Shown: piece by piece, positions 1-9,157 of the stretch | Layout of the letters: every line of letters begins with the position of its first letter | Numbering within the stretch: position 1 is the first letter of the stretch | Assembly (NCBI GenBank): GCA_963816975.1 | Contig: CAWFMD010000003.1 | Coordinates: 336,874-400,873, forward strand | Origin: DASRIA01 sp963816975 | GTDB lineage: Bacteria; Actinomycetota; Thermoleophilia; Solirubrobacterales; JBBDJG01 | Direction: 5' to 3' | Length of the DNA: 64,000 nucleotides | The notes under the pieces: model-generated | What the model saw: the letters and a program-made list of their open reading frames with translations, nothing else | Told to the model about the DNA's origin: nothing | The model's database searches: none | Position numbers and translations under genes: made by a program

Positions 1-1
1 G

Positions 2-1972
2 ACGGCCACCAACACCTCGCTCGGCCTGGCCGGCGCGATCGTGGTGTCGACCGAACCGCGGGCGATCCCGCTGCTGGTGGTGCCCGCACTCGTGGTCTAC
101 CTCGCGTACCGCGCCTATCTGATGGAGCGCCAGCGCCACGAGCGGCTGGAGTTCCTCTACGAGGCCACGCGCACGCTGTCGCGCTCCCCGGAGATGGTCC
201 TGGCCCTGGAAGGCCTGCTGGAGCGCTCGCTGGAGTCGTTCCGGGCCGAGATGGCGGAGATCGTGCTGTTCGGCTCCGAGGGCAATCCTCCGTTGCGGAC
301 CACGCTGGGCCCCGGTGACTACAAAGAGGTGATGGAACCGATGGACCCGGTGATCGCGAGCGAGCTGCGGGCGCTCGTGGAGGCCGACCGCCCCGCCCTG
401 CACATCGCGCGGCCGTTCTCGTCGGAGCGGCTGCGGGGCTACCTCGACGGGCGCCTGGTGACGGACGCGATGGTCGCCGTCCTCCCCGGGGAGGACCGGG
501 TGATCGGGACGATCATGCTGGCCAACCGCTACGGCGTGATCCGCTCCTTCACCGACGAGGACCTGAAGCTGTTCGAGACGCTCGCCAACAACGCGAGCGT
601 CGCGCTCCAGTACGACCGCCTCGAGCAGGCCGTCCACCAGCTGCGTGCGCTGCAGGAGCAGCTGCACCATCAGGCGTTCCACGATCCCCTCACCGACCTC
701 GGGAACCGCAGCCTGTTCACCAATCAGATCAAGGCGGCGCTGGTGGAGTCCGGCTCCGGGGAGGTGGGCGTGCTGTTCGTCGACCTGGACGACTTCAAGA
801 CCTTCAACGACAGCTTCGGCCACTGGGCGGGCGACGAGCTGCTCGTCGCGGTCGCTCGCCGCCTGCGCGAATCCGTGCGGCCAGACGACGCGATCGCGCG
901 GCTCGGAGGCGACGAGTTCGCCGTGCTGGTGACCGATGGACACTCCGTGCAGGACAGCGCGAGGATCGTCGCGGAACGCATCATGAAAGCGTTCGAGCAG
1001 CCCGTCAGCGCGGCCGGGGAGATCATCTTCGTGCAGCTCTCGGTCGGCATCGCCACCACGCAGGAGGGGTGGGACGCGGACGAGCTGATCCGGAACGCCG
1101 ACCTCGCGATGTATCACGCCAAGGAGTCGGGCAAGGGCCGGTTCGCCACCTTCGATCCGGGCATGCGCGAAGCCGTGTTGAAGCGCCACAGCCTCAAGGA
1201 AGAGCTGCAGAGAGCGGTCGAGCGCGGCCAGCTCGTGGTCGAGTATCAGCCGATCGTCGCGCTCGAAACGGGCGCGGTGATCGCGGCGGAGGCACTGGTT
1301 CGCTGGAACCACCCCAACCGCGGGCGACTGCTGCCGGCCGAGTTCGTGCCGCTCGCGGAGGAGACCGGCATGATCATGGCGCTCGGGCAGTTCGTGCTCG
1401 AGGAGGCGTGCCGCAACGCACGCGCCTGGCAGGGACAGAGCCGCGGAGGGGAAGGCGTCCACGTGCACGTCAACCTCTCGGTCGTGGAGCTGCGCGATCC
1501 GGCCCTGAACACCACCGTGACCGCGGCGCTCGAGCAGGGCGGCCTCGATCCCTCGCTGCTGGTGCTCGAGATCACCGAGAGCCTGCTGCACGATGCGGAT
1601 TCGAACGTCGAGACGCTCGAACGCCTGAGGCGCCTCGGCGTGCGGCTGGCGCTCGACGACTTCGGGACCGGATACTCGTCGCTCAGCTACCTGCGCTCGC
1701 TGCCGCTCGACATCCTCAAGATCGCCAAGCCGTTCGTCGAGGGCATGACGCGCGGCAGCCAGGAATCGTCGTTCGCGCGCATGATCATCGACCTCGCGCG
1801 AGCGCTGGACCTGCGCGTGGTTGCCGAGGGCATCGAGTCCGCGGAGGAGCTCGAAGCCCTGCGCGAGCTCGGGTGCGAGTTCGGTCAGGGCTTCTTCCTG
1901 GCCGAACCCCTGGCGCGCGAGGCGGCACCGCAGGTGCGCAGCCTGTTCGCCGCCGGCGCGCTGACGCGCTGA
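2..1972 (+). CDS. Membrane-anchored GAF-GGDEF-EAL cyclic-di-GMP protein (5' end outside window)
   Basis: This protein is predicted to make and/or degrade c-di-GMP at the membrane. The frame is open to the window edge and encodes a hydrophobic segment just before and after the GTG at 41, so the true start and probably more membrane helices lie upstream. Counting from that GTG, a GAF-like sensor covers residues ~45-200. A GGDEF domain follows (~215-375) with an intact GGDEF at ~289 and an RPDD inhibitory I-site exactly five residues before it. The EAL domain (~390-635) has EALVRW at ~416, VNLS, EITES, DDFGTGYSS and VAEGIE. The usual KID motif reads KIA, losing an Asp that contributes to metal binding in active EAL phosphodiesterases. 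Cyclase activity therefore looks more secure than phosphodiesterase activity. No operon partner is visible downstream. Confidence 0.93.
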   Translation, partial: TATNTSLGLAGAIVVSTEPRAIPLLVVPALVVYLAYRAYLMERQRHERLEFLYEATRTLSRSPEMVLALEGLLERSLESFRAEMAEIVLFGSEGNPPLRTTLGPGDYKEVMEPMDPVIASELRALVEADRPALHIARPFSSERLRGYLDGRLVTDAMVAVLPGEDRVIGTIMLANRYGVIRSFTDEDLKLFETLANNASVALQYDRLEQAVHQLRALQEQLHHQAFHDPLTDLGNRSLFTNQIKAALVESGSGEVGVLFVDLDDFKTFNDSFGHWAGDELLVAVARRLRESVRPDDAIARLGGDEFAVLVTDGHSVQDSARIVAERIMKAFEQPVSAAGEIIFVQLSVGIATTQEGWDADELIRNADLAMYHAKESGKGRFATFDPGMREAVLKRHSLKEELQRAVERGQLVVEYQPIVALETGAVIAAEALVRWNHPNRGRLLPAEFVPLAEETGMIMALGQFVLEEACRNARAWQGQSRGGEGVHVHVNLSVVELRDPALNTTVTAALEQGGLDPSLLVLEITESLLHDADSNVETLERLRRLGVRLALDDFGTGYSSLSYLRSLPLDILKIAKPFVEGMTRGSQESSFARMIIDLARALDLRVVAEGIESAEELEALRELGCEFGQGFFLAEPLAREAAPQVRSLFAAGALTR

Positions 1973-2043
1973 CGCGCTGACGCGCCCGCGGGGGGCACCG
2001 GTTCCCCCATCGCGACCAGCCTAAACGCGCAATCCGGCGGCTT

Positions 2044-2111
2044 GGGGCGCGGACCCTAGAACAAAGGTCCAAAACGCCCACAAAGAGTTGCCGGGGTCGT
2101 TTCTGTCCCCG
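2044..2111 (+). promoter_or_regulatory. Structured leader candidate upstream of the subtilase gene
   Basis: The 254-bp gap between the GGDEF-EAL gene and the subtilase contains nested inverted repeats. GGGCG (2045-2049) pairs with CGCCC (2075-2079) and encloses GGACC (2051-2055) pairing with GGTCC (2066-2070). A second stem follows, CGGGG (2092-2096) with CCCCG (2107-2111). This could be a folded 5' leader, an operator, or the terminator of the upstream gene; there is no T-tract. I could not match it to a known riboswitch consensus. Confidence 0.35.
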
Positions 2112-2226
2112 AAGGTGGAGTTCGGCCCCCCCGCCGAAGACGCAAGCGGAAGAACCGCTGCGAGGTCGGGACGGGGCAGCTGGATACCCCCCTTTCCCCG
2201 AGATCGACACGGAGGTTGATCCGCTC

Positions 2227-3870
2227 GTGACCTACTCTGCCCCCCCGCTGCGTATCCGCTGGGGCTTCAGCGCGATCTGCGCCGCCGCACTGCTGGCCGC
2301 CGTAATCTCGCTCTCGCTGGCGCTGGCCACGGCCGGCGTTGCCACCACGCAGGCAGAGGGCCGGCCGGCCGACATGCCCGCCGGGGCAAGCCCCGTGCTC
2401 GTCAAGCTCGCCGCCGAGCGCCCCGCCGCGCGGGTCGAGGCGATCGTGCAGTTCGAGGCCGGCCTCGAGCCGGCCGCGGCGCGCGACCTCGTGACCGCGG
2501 TCGGCGGCCGGGTGACCGGCGACCTGCACGTGATCAACGGTCTCGCCGCGCGGATGAGCGCCGAGCAGGCCCACCGCCTCGCCTCCCACGCGGGTGTGCA
2601 GGCCGTCTCACTGAACGCGTCCACCAAGCCCCAGTCGATCACCGCCAACAAGCTGGCGACGACGTACAACCAATCGCTCGAGGCCGACAAGATGTGGTCG
2701 AAGAAGGCGACCGGCGCGGGCGTCGGCGTGGCCGTGATCGACACCGGGATCGCCGGGGGCCTGCGGGACTTCTCCGTCTCGCAGCAGGACACCCAATCGC
2801 GGGTGATCGCCAGCGCGGTCACGAACCCGGACGCGAAGACCGCGACCGACACGTACGGCCACGGCACGCACGTGGCGGGGATCATCGCCGGGAACGGGAC
2901 CTACCGGTCCAATTCCGACCGGCTGCGCGACAAGTACGTAGGCGTCGCCCCCAACGCAAATCTGATCTCGATCAAGGTGTCGGACGACGACGGCGAGGCG
3001 ACGGTACTGGACGTCATCTACGGACTCCAGTTCGCGGTCGACTTCAGGCGCGACTACAACATCCGGGTCGTCAACCTGTCGCTCGAGTCGAGCGCCGCCG
3101 AGTCCTACAAAACGGACCCGCTCGACGCGGCCGTCGAGGCAGCGTGGTTCAGCGGCATCGTGGTGGTCGCCGCGGCGGGCAACCGGGGCAGCAACTCGGA
3201 CGCGGTCCACTACGCGCCCGCCAACGACCCCTTCGTGATCTCTGTCGGGGCCATCGACGACGTCGGCACCAAGAACCCCAAGGACGACAAGCTCGAGAGC
3301 TGGTCGAGCCGCGGGCAAACGCAGGACGGGTTCGCCAAGCCCGAGGTGGTCGCCCCCGGCTCGCACATCGTGTCTCTGCTGTCGCCAGACAGCGCGTTCG
3401 CGTCGATGTGCCCGAGCTGCATCGTCAGCAACGAGTACATCCGGGCGGGCGGCACCTCGATGGCGGCCCCGATGATCGCTGGCCTGGTAGCGAACCTGCT
3501 CGAGGTCCGGCCCGGGCTGACGCCCGACCAGGTGAAGAGCATCCTGATGGACACCGCCCGGACCGTCGGGGCGGGCGATGTGGCTACCGGCGCCGCCTCG
3601 CTGAAGCAGAAGAAGACGGACAACCCGAACGCCGGCATCGAGCCGAACGTCGCGGTCGACCCGGCCACCGGCGCGATCGACTACACCCGCTCCCGGTGGA
3701 GCCGCTCGCGGTGGAGCACCGCTCCCAGCTCGCTGGGTGCGGCGTGGGCACGCTCGAGGTGGAGCTGCACATGCTTCGAAAGCTCGAGCGACGAGATGGA
3801 CCCCGCCCGCTCGCGCTGGAGCCGGTCCCGCTGGAGCCGCTCGCGCTGGTCGATGAGCTGGACCAAGTAG
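2227..3870 (+). CDS. Secreted S8 family serine peptidase (subtilase) with Arg-Trp-Ser-rich tail
   Basis: Subtilisin-like protease, predicted exported. The GTG start gives a basic N-terminus and a hydrophobic signal segment (residues ~10-40). A propeptide/inhibitor I9-like region follows (~55-135). The S8 catalytic domain has the triad Asp172 (VIDTG), His212 (HGTH) and Ser411 (GTSMAAP), with the oxyanion Asn in AAGN. The last ~60 residues after the catalytic domain are unusual, with about seven RSRWS-type units (SRSRWS, ARSRWS) and a CTC pair. That tail is not part of the S8 fold and may serve surface association or be removed on maturation; this is inference. The gene is followed by two strong hairpins, so it is probably monocistronic. 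Confidence 0.93.
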   Translation: MTYSAPPLRIRWGFSAICAAALLAAVISLSLALATAGVATTQAEGRPADMPAGASPVLVKLAAERPAARVEAIVQFEAGLEPAAARDLVTAVGGRVTGDLHVINGLAARMSAEQAHRLASHAGVQAVSLNASTKPQSITANKLATTYNQSLEADKMWSKKATGAGVGVAVIDTGIAGGLRDFSVSQQDTQSRVIASAVTNPDAKTATDTYGHGTHVAGIIAGNGTYRSNSDRLRDKYVGVAPNANLISIKVSDDDGEATVLDVIYGLQFAVDFRRDYNIRVVNLSLESSAAESYKTDPLDAAVEAAWFSGIVVVAAAGNRGSNSDAVHYAPANDPFVISVGAIDDVGTKNPKDDKLESWSSRGQTQDGFAKPEVVAPGSHIVSLLSPDSAFASMCPSCIVSNEYIRAGGTSMAAPMIAGLVANLLEVRPGLTPDQVKSILMDTARTVGAGDVATGAASLKQKKTDNPNAGIEPNVAVDPATGAIDYTRSRWSRSRWSTAPSSLGAAWARSRWSCTCFESSSDEMDPARSRWSRSRWSRSRWSMSWTK

Positions 3871-3888
3871 CCCCGACCTCCACCACAA

Positions 3889-3916
3889 CCCTCGGCCCGG
3901 ATCGCCGGGCCGAGGG
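3889..3916. terminator. Perfect 12-bp hairpin after the subtilase gene
   Basis: CCCTCGGCCCGG (3889-3900), a 4-nt loop ATCG, then CCGGGCCGAGGG (3905-3916). It lies 19 bp after the subtilase stop and has no T-run, as is common for high-GC actinobacterial terminators. Confidence 0.75.
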
Positions 3917-3970
3917 TCCAGACTTCCTCCCCAACACGCATCACACCCCACATAGCAGCACCCTCCCCCA

Positions 3971-4000
3971 CCCACGGCCCGCCCTCCGGCGGGCCGTGGG
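3971..4000. terminator. Perfect 13-bp hairpin between convergent genes
   Basis: CCCACGGCCCGCC (3971-3983), loop CTCC, then GGCGGGCCGTGGG (3988-4000). It lies between the subtilase (+) and the SMP-30-like gene (-), whose stop is at 4031. Together with the hairpin at 3889 it probably ends transcription from both sides. Confidence 0.75.
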
Positions 4001-4030
4001 CGTTCAAGGCTGCGAGGCTCGCCGTGCGGC

Positions 4031-4966
4031 TCAGGCCGAGTGTGCGAGCGCCAGACCCGGCCGCTGCCAGGCGACCGCCGCCAGCTTCCCCGCGCCCGAC
4101 AGCGTGATGTAAGCCGTCCGCAGGTCCTCGCCGCCGAAGCAGATGTTGGTCACGAACAGGTCGCCGCACTCGACGAACTCGACCACCGAGCCGTCCTCCG
4201 GGCTGACACTCGTGATGCCACCCGATCCCAGAGTCCCGAGGCAGACGTTGCCCTCCGCGTCCACCGCGAGCGAATCGAGGAACTGGAAGCCCGGCAGCCG
4301 CGTCAACAGCTCGCCGCCGTGCGGGAGCAGGCCATCGGGAACGGTCACGTCTCCCGGCCCGGCCAGCTCCCACTGCCACACGCATGCGCTGTAGGTCTCC
4401 GCCACGTACAACCGCGAGCCGTCGGGCGACAGCCCGATCCCGTTGGGCGAGTCGAGCGGGGGCACGACCTCGCGGATCGAGGAGCCGTCCGCCTGCGCGT
4501 AGAACACGCCCGTGCGATCGGCGACCCGGTGCTCGCGGATCCCGTGATCGGTGAAGTAGAAGCCGCCGTGGCCGTCGAACACGAGGTCGTTCGGGGCGCG
4601 CAGCGGCCGGCCGTCGCACTCTTCGTAGACGACCTCCACCGCCCCGGACCCCAGGTCGATCCGCTCGATCCGGCCGCCGCTGTAGTTGCTGGGCGGCTGG
4701 CGCGGCACCAGGATGCCCTCCATGCCCGGCAGCTCGAGGTAGTCGAAGGCGGCGCCGTTGTTGCAGATGAAGATGTTCCCGTCGGGGCCGATCGCGGCGC
4801 CGTTCGGGCCGCCGCCGGGTCGTGCCACCTCCTCCTTGGCGCCGTCGGCGCCCACGCGCGTGACCGTGCCGGCCCCGATCTCCACCACGATCACGCTGCC
4901 GTCGCCGATCGCCACCGGGCCCTCCGGGAACCTCAGCCCCGTCGCGACCTCTCTCAGCTCCGCCAT
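4031..4966 (-). CDS. SMP-30/gluconolactonase/LRE family protein
   Basis: Six-bladed beta-propeller, probably a cytoplasmic lactonase or esterase-type hydrolase acting on a sugar lactone or related ester. The 311-aa length is typical. Family positions for the divalent-metal ligands are visible: FPEGP near residue 15, APND (~110), DSPNG (~155) and a late DSLAVD segment. GAGGAG about 7 nt upstream supports the ATG at 4966. It starts 16 bp after the secreted esterase gene on the same strand, so the two are probably co-transcribed. The substrate cannot be read from the sequence. Confidence 0.9.
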   Translation of the reverse strand: MAELREVATGLRFPEGPVAIGDGSVIVVEIGAGTVTRVGADGAKEEVARPGGGPNGAAIGPDGNIFICNNGAAFDYLELPGMEGILVPRQPPSNYSGGRIERIDLGSGAVEVVYEECDGRPLRAPNDLVFDGHGGFYFTDHGIREHRVADRTGVFYAQADGSSIREVVPPLDSPNGIGLSPDGSRLYVAETYSACVWQWELAGPGDVTVPDGLLPHGGELLTRLPGFQFLDSLAVDAEGNVCLGTLGSGGITSVSPEDGSVVEFVECGDLFVTNICFGGEDLRTAYITLSGAGKLAAVAWQRPGLALAHSA

Positions 4967-4982
4967 TCGCCGCTCCTCTCCG

Positions 4983-7202
4983 TCAGTCCCGGTCCCGCCA
5001 CGACCTGTGCCCGTGGCGGCAGCCCTTCAACCTGACCCGCATGGGCCCGTCGCTCGTCACGCGGATCTTCGCCCTACAGCTCACCCGCGCGCGGCGCGGA
5101 TCGATCGTGATGGACGAAACGTTGCGCGCGTCGACCACCAGGCGGTCGGCCCGCGGCGCCGGCGCCGCTTCGCCCCAGGTCTTTGCGCGGTAGTTGTAGA
5201 AGAGCGTGGCGAGCACCCCGCCGGTCAGCTGCCGGAGCCCGGTCGACGTCGCGGCCGGGACGGGATCCGCGACACCGAAGCCGCCTGAGCGGACATCGAC
5301 CTGCCCGATACCGCCGTTGGCCGTCGCGTCGCGCACCGCCACCTCCGAGACCCAGTAAGCGTGTCCTGCCCCGGTCCCGGCGCCGGCGTAGTCGAGCGCG
5401 GGGTTGTACGCGTAGGAGACGTGCGCCGGGTCGCGCTCGATGCGCGCGTCGCCCAGGAAGTCCGCGGCCGGCTGGTACTGGTCGTTGAATGCCAGCAGCA
5501 GGTGGACAGCCGACAGGAACTCGTCGAACTCGTAGCGGTAACCAAGCGCGTCGAGGCGCTCGGCCACGGGCCGCGTCTCGCCGACTGGCACCGCCTCGTC
5601 GGAGCCGCCGACCCAGATCAGGATCGGGACGTTGCGCAGCGACTCGAGCAGCGGGCGCGTGTCCGCCAGGCCGAGGCCGGGCACCCCGACGGTGGTGTGA
5701 ACGCGCGCGAACAGGTCCGGGAACTGCACGGCGAGCTTGTAGGCGCCGTATCCGCCCATCGAGTAACCCGCGATCGCCGTCCATTCGGGATCGAGCGGAT
5801 AGTGGCGGGCGACATCGGCCCAAACCTCGAACACGTCCGCTCCGGAGTGGTCCAGATAGAAGCCGTCGGGCCCGCGCCCCTCCGGCGTCACGACGATCGA
5901 CCCCGCCCCGCGCTCGCCGAACTGGGTCATGTTGCGCGAGCTCGCATACTGGTTGTAGTTGCCCCCGAACGAGTGCAGCAGCAGCGTCAACCCGTAGCCG
6001 CCGGCGGGCACGGGCTTGTGCGGCACGTACACGGCATAGGGCTGAAGCTGCCCGCGCAGCTCGCCCTTGCACGAGCCCGGCAGCGAGGCGCCCGGCCCGA
6101 CGCACAGCGTCGAGTAGTCGATTCCCTGTGCGGTCTCGAACCGGCTCGCGAGAATGCGGTCCAGGGCGCCCTCCTGCGGTACGCCTCCGACTTGCCCCGG
6201 CATGTCATCGTTGACGCCCGCGGCGAGCTTGGCGAAGTCGACCTGTGCGCTGAACTGCCCGAGGTCACCCTGCCGCAGGGCGATGCCTTGCACCTTGTCG
6301 CGCCACCAGGCCGCGCCCGCGAAGATCGAGAAGTCCGGCCCCTGGAACGGCTCCTGGAACCGGAAGGCGGCGTTGAAGATGGCGGTCGGCGATGCCAGCC
6401 CGCCCGCGCCTCCCGGGACAGACGACGTGGCGGCCGCGCCGGGTACCAGGTAGCGGTCCTGCGCGGAGTCCCAGAGGCCGACGGCCGCTGCCAGGCGAAC
6501 CGTGCCGAGTCCGGGGTTCCAGTCCTCGTGCGCGATACGCACGGCGATCTGGCGCCGCCGCAGATCGACCTTTGCGCGCGGGTCGCCCACCGCGGCGCCG
6601 GTCGCGGCGTCGATCAGCTCGGCGGTCCTGCCATGCACCGTCAGGAAGAGGTCGGCGGGCGCGCTCGCTCCGGCGCCGTGCGGCAGCGGCCGCGGGGCGC
6701 TCGGGTCGCCGCCGATCGCGATCGTGAACGCCACGCGCTCCGGGTCGTGCAGCGTGTTGAGCGTGACCCTGAAAGCGGTCGCCGTCCTCAGCGGCTTGAC
6801 GCGCAGCTCGACGAGGTCGGCCGCGTTTCCCGCGTAGCCGGGATCGGTCGGGTACGTGTACGACCCGTAGGGCGCCGAGGCCTCCTCGGAGCTAGCGAGG
6901 CGCGGGTCGCCCGGGTCGCGCTGGCCGCGCGGGCCATGGTCGTCGTAGAGAAAGTCCTGGTAGAGGAACTCGCCGTCGCGATACGCGCTGGCCCCGGACA
7001 CCAGGATCGGCCTGGCCCGCCAGACTCCGGTGTTCTCGAGCTGGGGTGCGCGCGGCTTGGGCGCGTAGAGGATCTCGGGGCCGGGCCGCGACCCGCCGTG
7101 TCCGCCCCACGACGACGCGGACGCGGTGCTCGCGAACGCCGCCAGCGCAGCGACGGCGGCGACAGCCACGGACCAACGACCCCCTGCGTTCCTCCCTGAC
7201 AC
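4983..7202 (-). CDS. Large secreted alpha/beta-hydrolase (esterase-like)
   Basis: 739 aa with an Ala-rich Sec signal (residues ~10-30). The first ~300 residues look like a beta-rich carbohydrate-binding or glucodextranase-C-like module. The C-terminal half is an alpha/beta-hydrolase with LLLHSFGGNYNQY as oxyanion region, the nucleophile elbow GYSMGGYG (Ser481), a later Asp in the VGGSDEAV stretch and a catalytic His in SAVHLL. It probably hydrolyses extracellular esters, perhaps polyester or acylated polysaccharide; the substrate is unknown. The GTG at 7202 has a TAGGGT-like -10 close upstream, so the message may be leaderless. A GTG at 7166 is an alternative start. Confidence 0.8.
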   Translation of the reverse strand: MSGRNAGGRWSVAVAAVAALAAFASTASASSWGGHGGSRPGPEILYAPKPRAPQLENTGVWRARPILVSGASAYRDGEFLYQDFLYDDHGPRGQRDPGDPRLASSEEASAPYGSYTYPTDPGYAGNAADLVELRVKPLRTATAFRVTLNTLHDPERVAFTIAIGGDPSAPRPLPHGAGASAPADLFLTVHGRTAELIDAATGAAVGDPRAKVDLRRRQIAVRIAHEDWNPGLGTVRLAAAVGLWDSAQDRYLVPGAAATSSVPGGAGGLASPTAIFNAAFRFQEPFQGPDFSIFAGAAWWRDKVQGIALRQGDLGQFSAQVDFAKLAAGVNDDMPGQVGGVPQEGALDRILASRFETAQGIDYSTLCVGPGASLPGSCKGELRGQLQPYAVYVPHKPVPAGGYGLTLLLHSFGGNYNQYASSRNMTQFGERGAGSIVVTPEGRGPDGFYLDHSGADVFEVWADVARHYPLDPEWTAIAGYSMGGYGAYKLAVQFPDLFARVHTTVGVPGLGLADTRPLLESLRNVPILIWVGGSDEAVPVGETRPVAERLDALGYRYEFDEFLSAVHLLLAFNDQYQPAADFLGDARIERDPAHVSYAYNPALDYAGAGTGAGHAYWVSEVAVRDATANGGIGQVDVRSGGFGVADPVPAATSTGLRQLTGGVLATLFYNYRAKTWGEAAPAPRADRLVVDARNVSSITIDPRRARVSCRAKIRVTSDGPMRVRLKGCRHGHRSWRDRD

Positions 7203-7356
7203 CTCGGGGCAACCCTACCCGACGGGGTGGCTCGGATCGGCGACCGTGCGGGTGGCCGTCTGTATGCCGCCCGACCCCGTGCGCTCACGACCGGCGCAGC
7301 GGGTACCGATACAGGGCCGTAGTCAAAGGCGTACCCTGATGGCAGGAGGTCGCACC

Positions 7357-9157
7357 GTGATGGAGGAGAGCACCTCGGCACAGTTCCGCATGCGCGTCGC
7401 AGGCGTTGCGATCGCGACGCTGATCGCGCTGGCGATACCGGCAGCGGCACCGGCGCAGGTCACGATCGACGCCTACAAGATCACCCCGGCCCTCCAGGGC
7501 GCCGACAGCGTGCCGCTCGACGGTCCCTCCTCGTTCCAGGCCGCAGCGAACGTCGACGCCGGCTCGTGGTCGCGCTTCACCTACCCGAACCCGAGCGAGG
7601 ACCTCCAGATCGCGCGCACGAACTTCGCGGCCGGCCTGCTCGGCAATCCGGAATCCGTGCCGAAGTGTCCCGAGGCCGACCTCCAGGCGAACACGTGTCC
7701 CGCGGCGACCGCGATCGGCACCTCGCGCCTCGACGCGGTCGTCGCCGGCACGACCACCTTCGCGGGCAGCTTCGCCGGCACGGTCTACAACGCCGTGCCG
7801 CTTGGCAACGAGCCCGGCCGGCTCGGTGTCGTGACGGTCACCGGGGGCCCGCCGCTGGTGTCGTCGATCCCCTTCTACATCACGCCGCGCGGTGGGGGCG
7901 ACTACGGCCTGACGGGTGTCCTCAGCGACGTCGAACCGGTTGCCCGCCGGCCTGTTCGGCGCGAACCCGAACCTCCAGGTGCGGTCGCTGTCGTTCGTGC
8001 TCAACGGGGCAACCAACAACTACGTGCGCAACCCCACGTCCTGCGGGACCCACATCTCGACCGGCGACGCGTCCGGCTACGAGAGCTCGACGCCGATCGC
8101 GGGCCCGCCCTACGGGTTCAACACGATCGGCTGCGACACGGTTCCGTTCCGGCCGGCGATCTCGTTCGAGATCGGGGACCGCGGCTCGACCGCCTTCAAC
8201 AGGTACCCGCCAGTCGTCATCAAGATCACGCAGCCGCTCGGGGACGCGGACCAGCTGGGCAACAAGATCACGCTTCCGGTCGAGCTGAACACGAACAACC
8301 CCGCCTACAAGACGTGCACCCAGGCCCAGGCTGACGCCGACGCCTGCCCGGCCAACTCGCAGTTCGGCGGGGTGGTCGCGAAGAGCCCGTTCCTGGCCGA
8401 GGAGCTGAAGGGGCCCGTCTACCTGATCCAGCAGACCGGCACCTCGCTGCCCGGCCTGCTGCTCGACCTCAAGGGCCGCGTGCACGTGAAGATCCAGACG
8501 AAGACCACGCTGATCAACAACAAGCGGATCCAGTCGCTGGTGCTGAACGCGCCGCAGCTGCCGGTGTCGGAACTGCGCGTCGCGCTCAACGGAGGCCGCA
8601 CGACCGGCGTGTTCCTGAACCGCCAGGACCTGTGCTTCAGGGGCAACTCGACCTCGAAGGTGAACGACGTCGACTCACTCGTCAAGTTCTACGGCCACAA
8701 CGGCAAGAACACCGGCGACGCGACGGTCGAGGCGCAGATCAACGGGTGCGGCCCGCGCGTCACCGGCCGCATCACCGGCGCCACGAGCAGGCGCCCGAGC
8801 GTGCGGATCGGCCTGCGCAAGCACCCCGACTCGCCGAACTTCAAGGAGCTGAGGCTGTCGCTCAGCAGGAACCTGTCCCTGGTCAAGGGCCGGATCAACG
8901 CCGGGGTCGACACCTCCGTGGACGCTTCGGTGAGGTACGTGAACCGCCGCACGCTGCGCGTGTTCGGCCTGCCGGCCGCCGGTGAGGACGCGATCACGGT
9001 GCGCCTGCGCCGCGGGGCCATCCGCGTGAGCGATCGCTCCCAGGCGCTGCTCGCGCGGGGCCGCAGCCGCACCTTCAGCGTGAAAGCGCGGCAGACCCCC
9101 GTGTCAGGCCAGGCGACCTCGACGCGCGGGAAGTTCCGCGCGAAGGGCAGGCGCTAG
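7357..9157 (+). pseudogene. Secreted protein of unknown function, split by one frameshift
   Basis: Two overlapping frames make one protein of about 600 aa. The first runs from a start with AGGAGG (7344-7349) seven nt upstream and encodes a signal peptide ending APAQ; it reads sensibly up to GVLSD near 7930. The second frame continues with NRLPAGLFGANPNL to the stop at 9157. Removing one base near 7928-7933 joins them. The reconstructed product is a beta-rich exported protein with Cys pairs (CPEADLQANTC, CTQAQADADAC) and a very basic C-terminus. It resembles the large uncharacterised secreted proteins common in Solirubrobacter-type genomes. The single slip suggests a sequencing indel rather than decay. 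Confidence 0.7.

Noticed and set aside
2044..2111. Assignment of the subtilase leader as a c-di-GMP (GEMM) riboswitch
   Set aside because: The consensus core and tetraloop-receptor elements are not recognisable; only simple stems are seen.
2608..3975. Long minus-strand open frame opposite the subtilase gene
   Set aside because: Antisense shadow caused by high GC3; Arg/Gly-rich composition and no domain, while the plus strand encodes a complete S8 peptidase.
5361..7199. 612-codon plus-strand open frame opposite the esterase
   Set aside because: Shadow frame; the minus strand has signal peptide and catalytic motifs.
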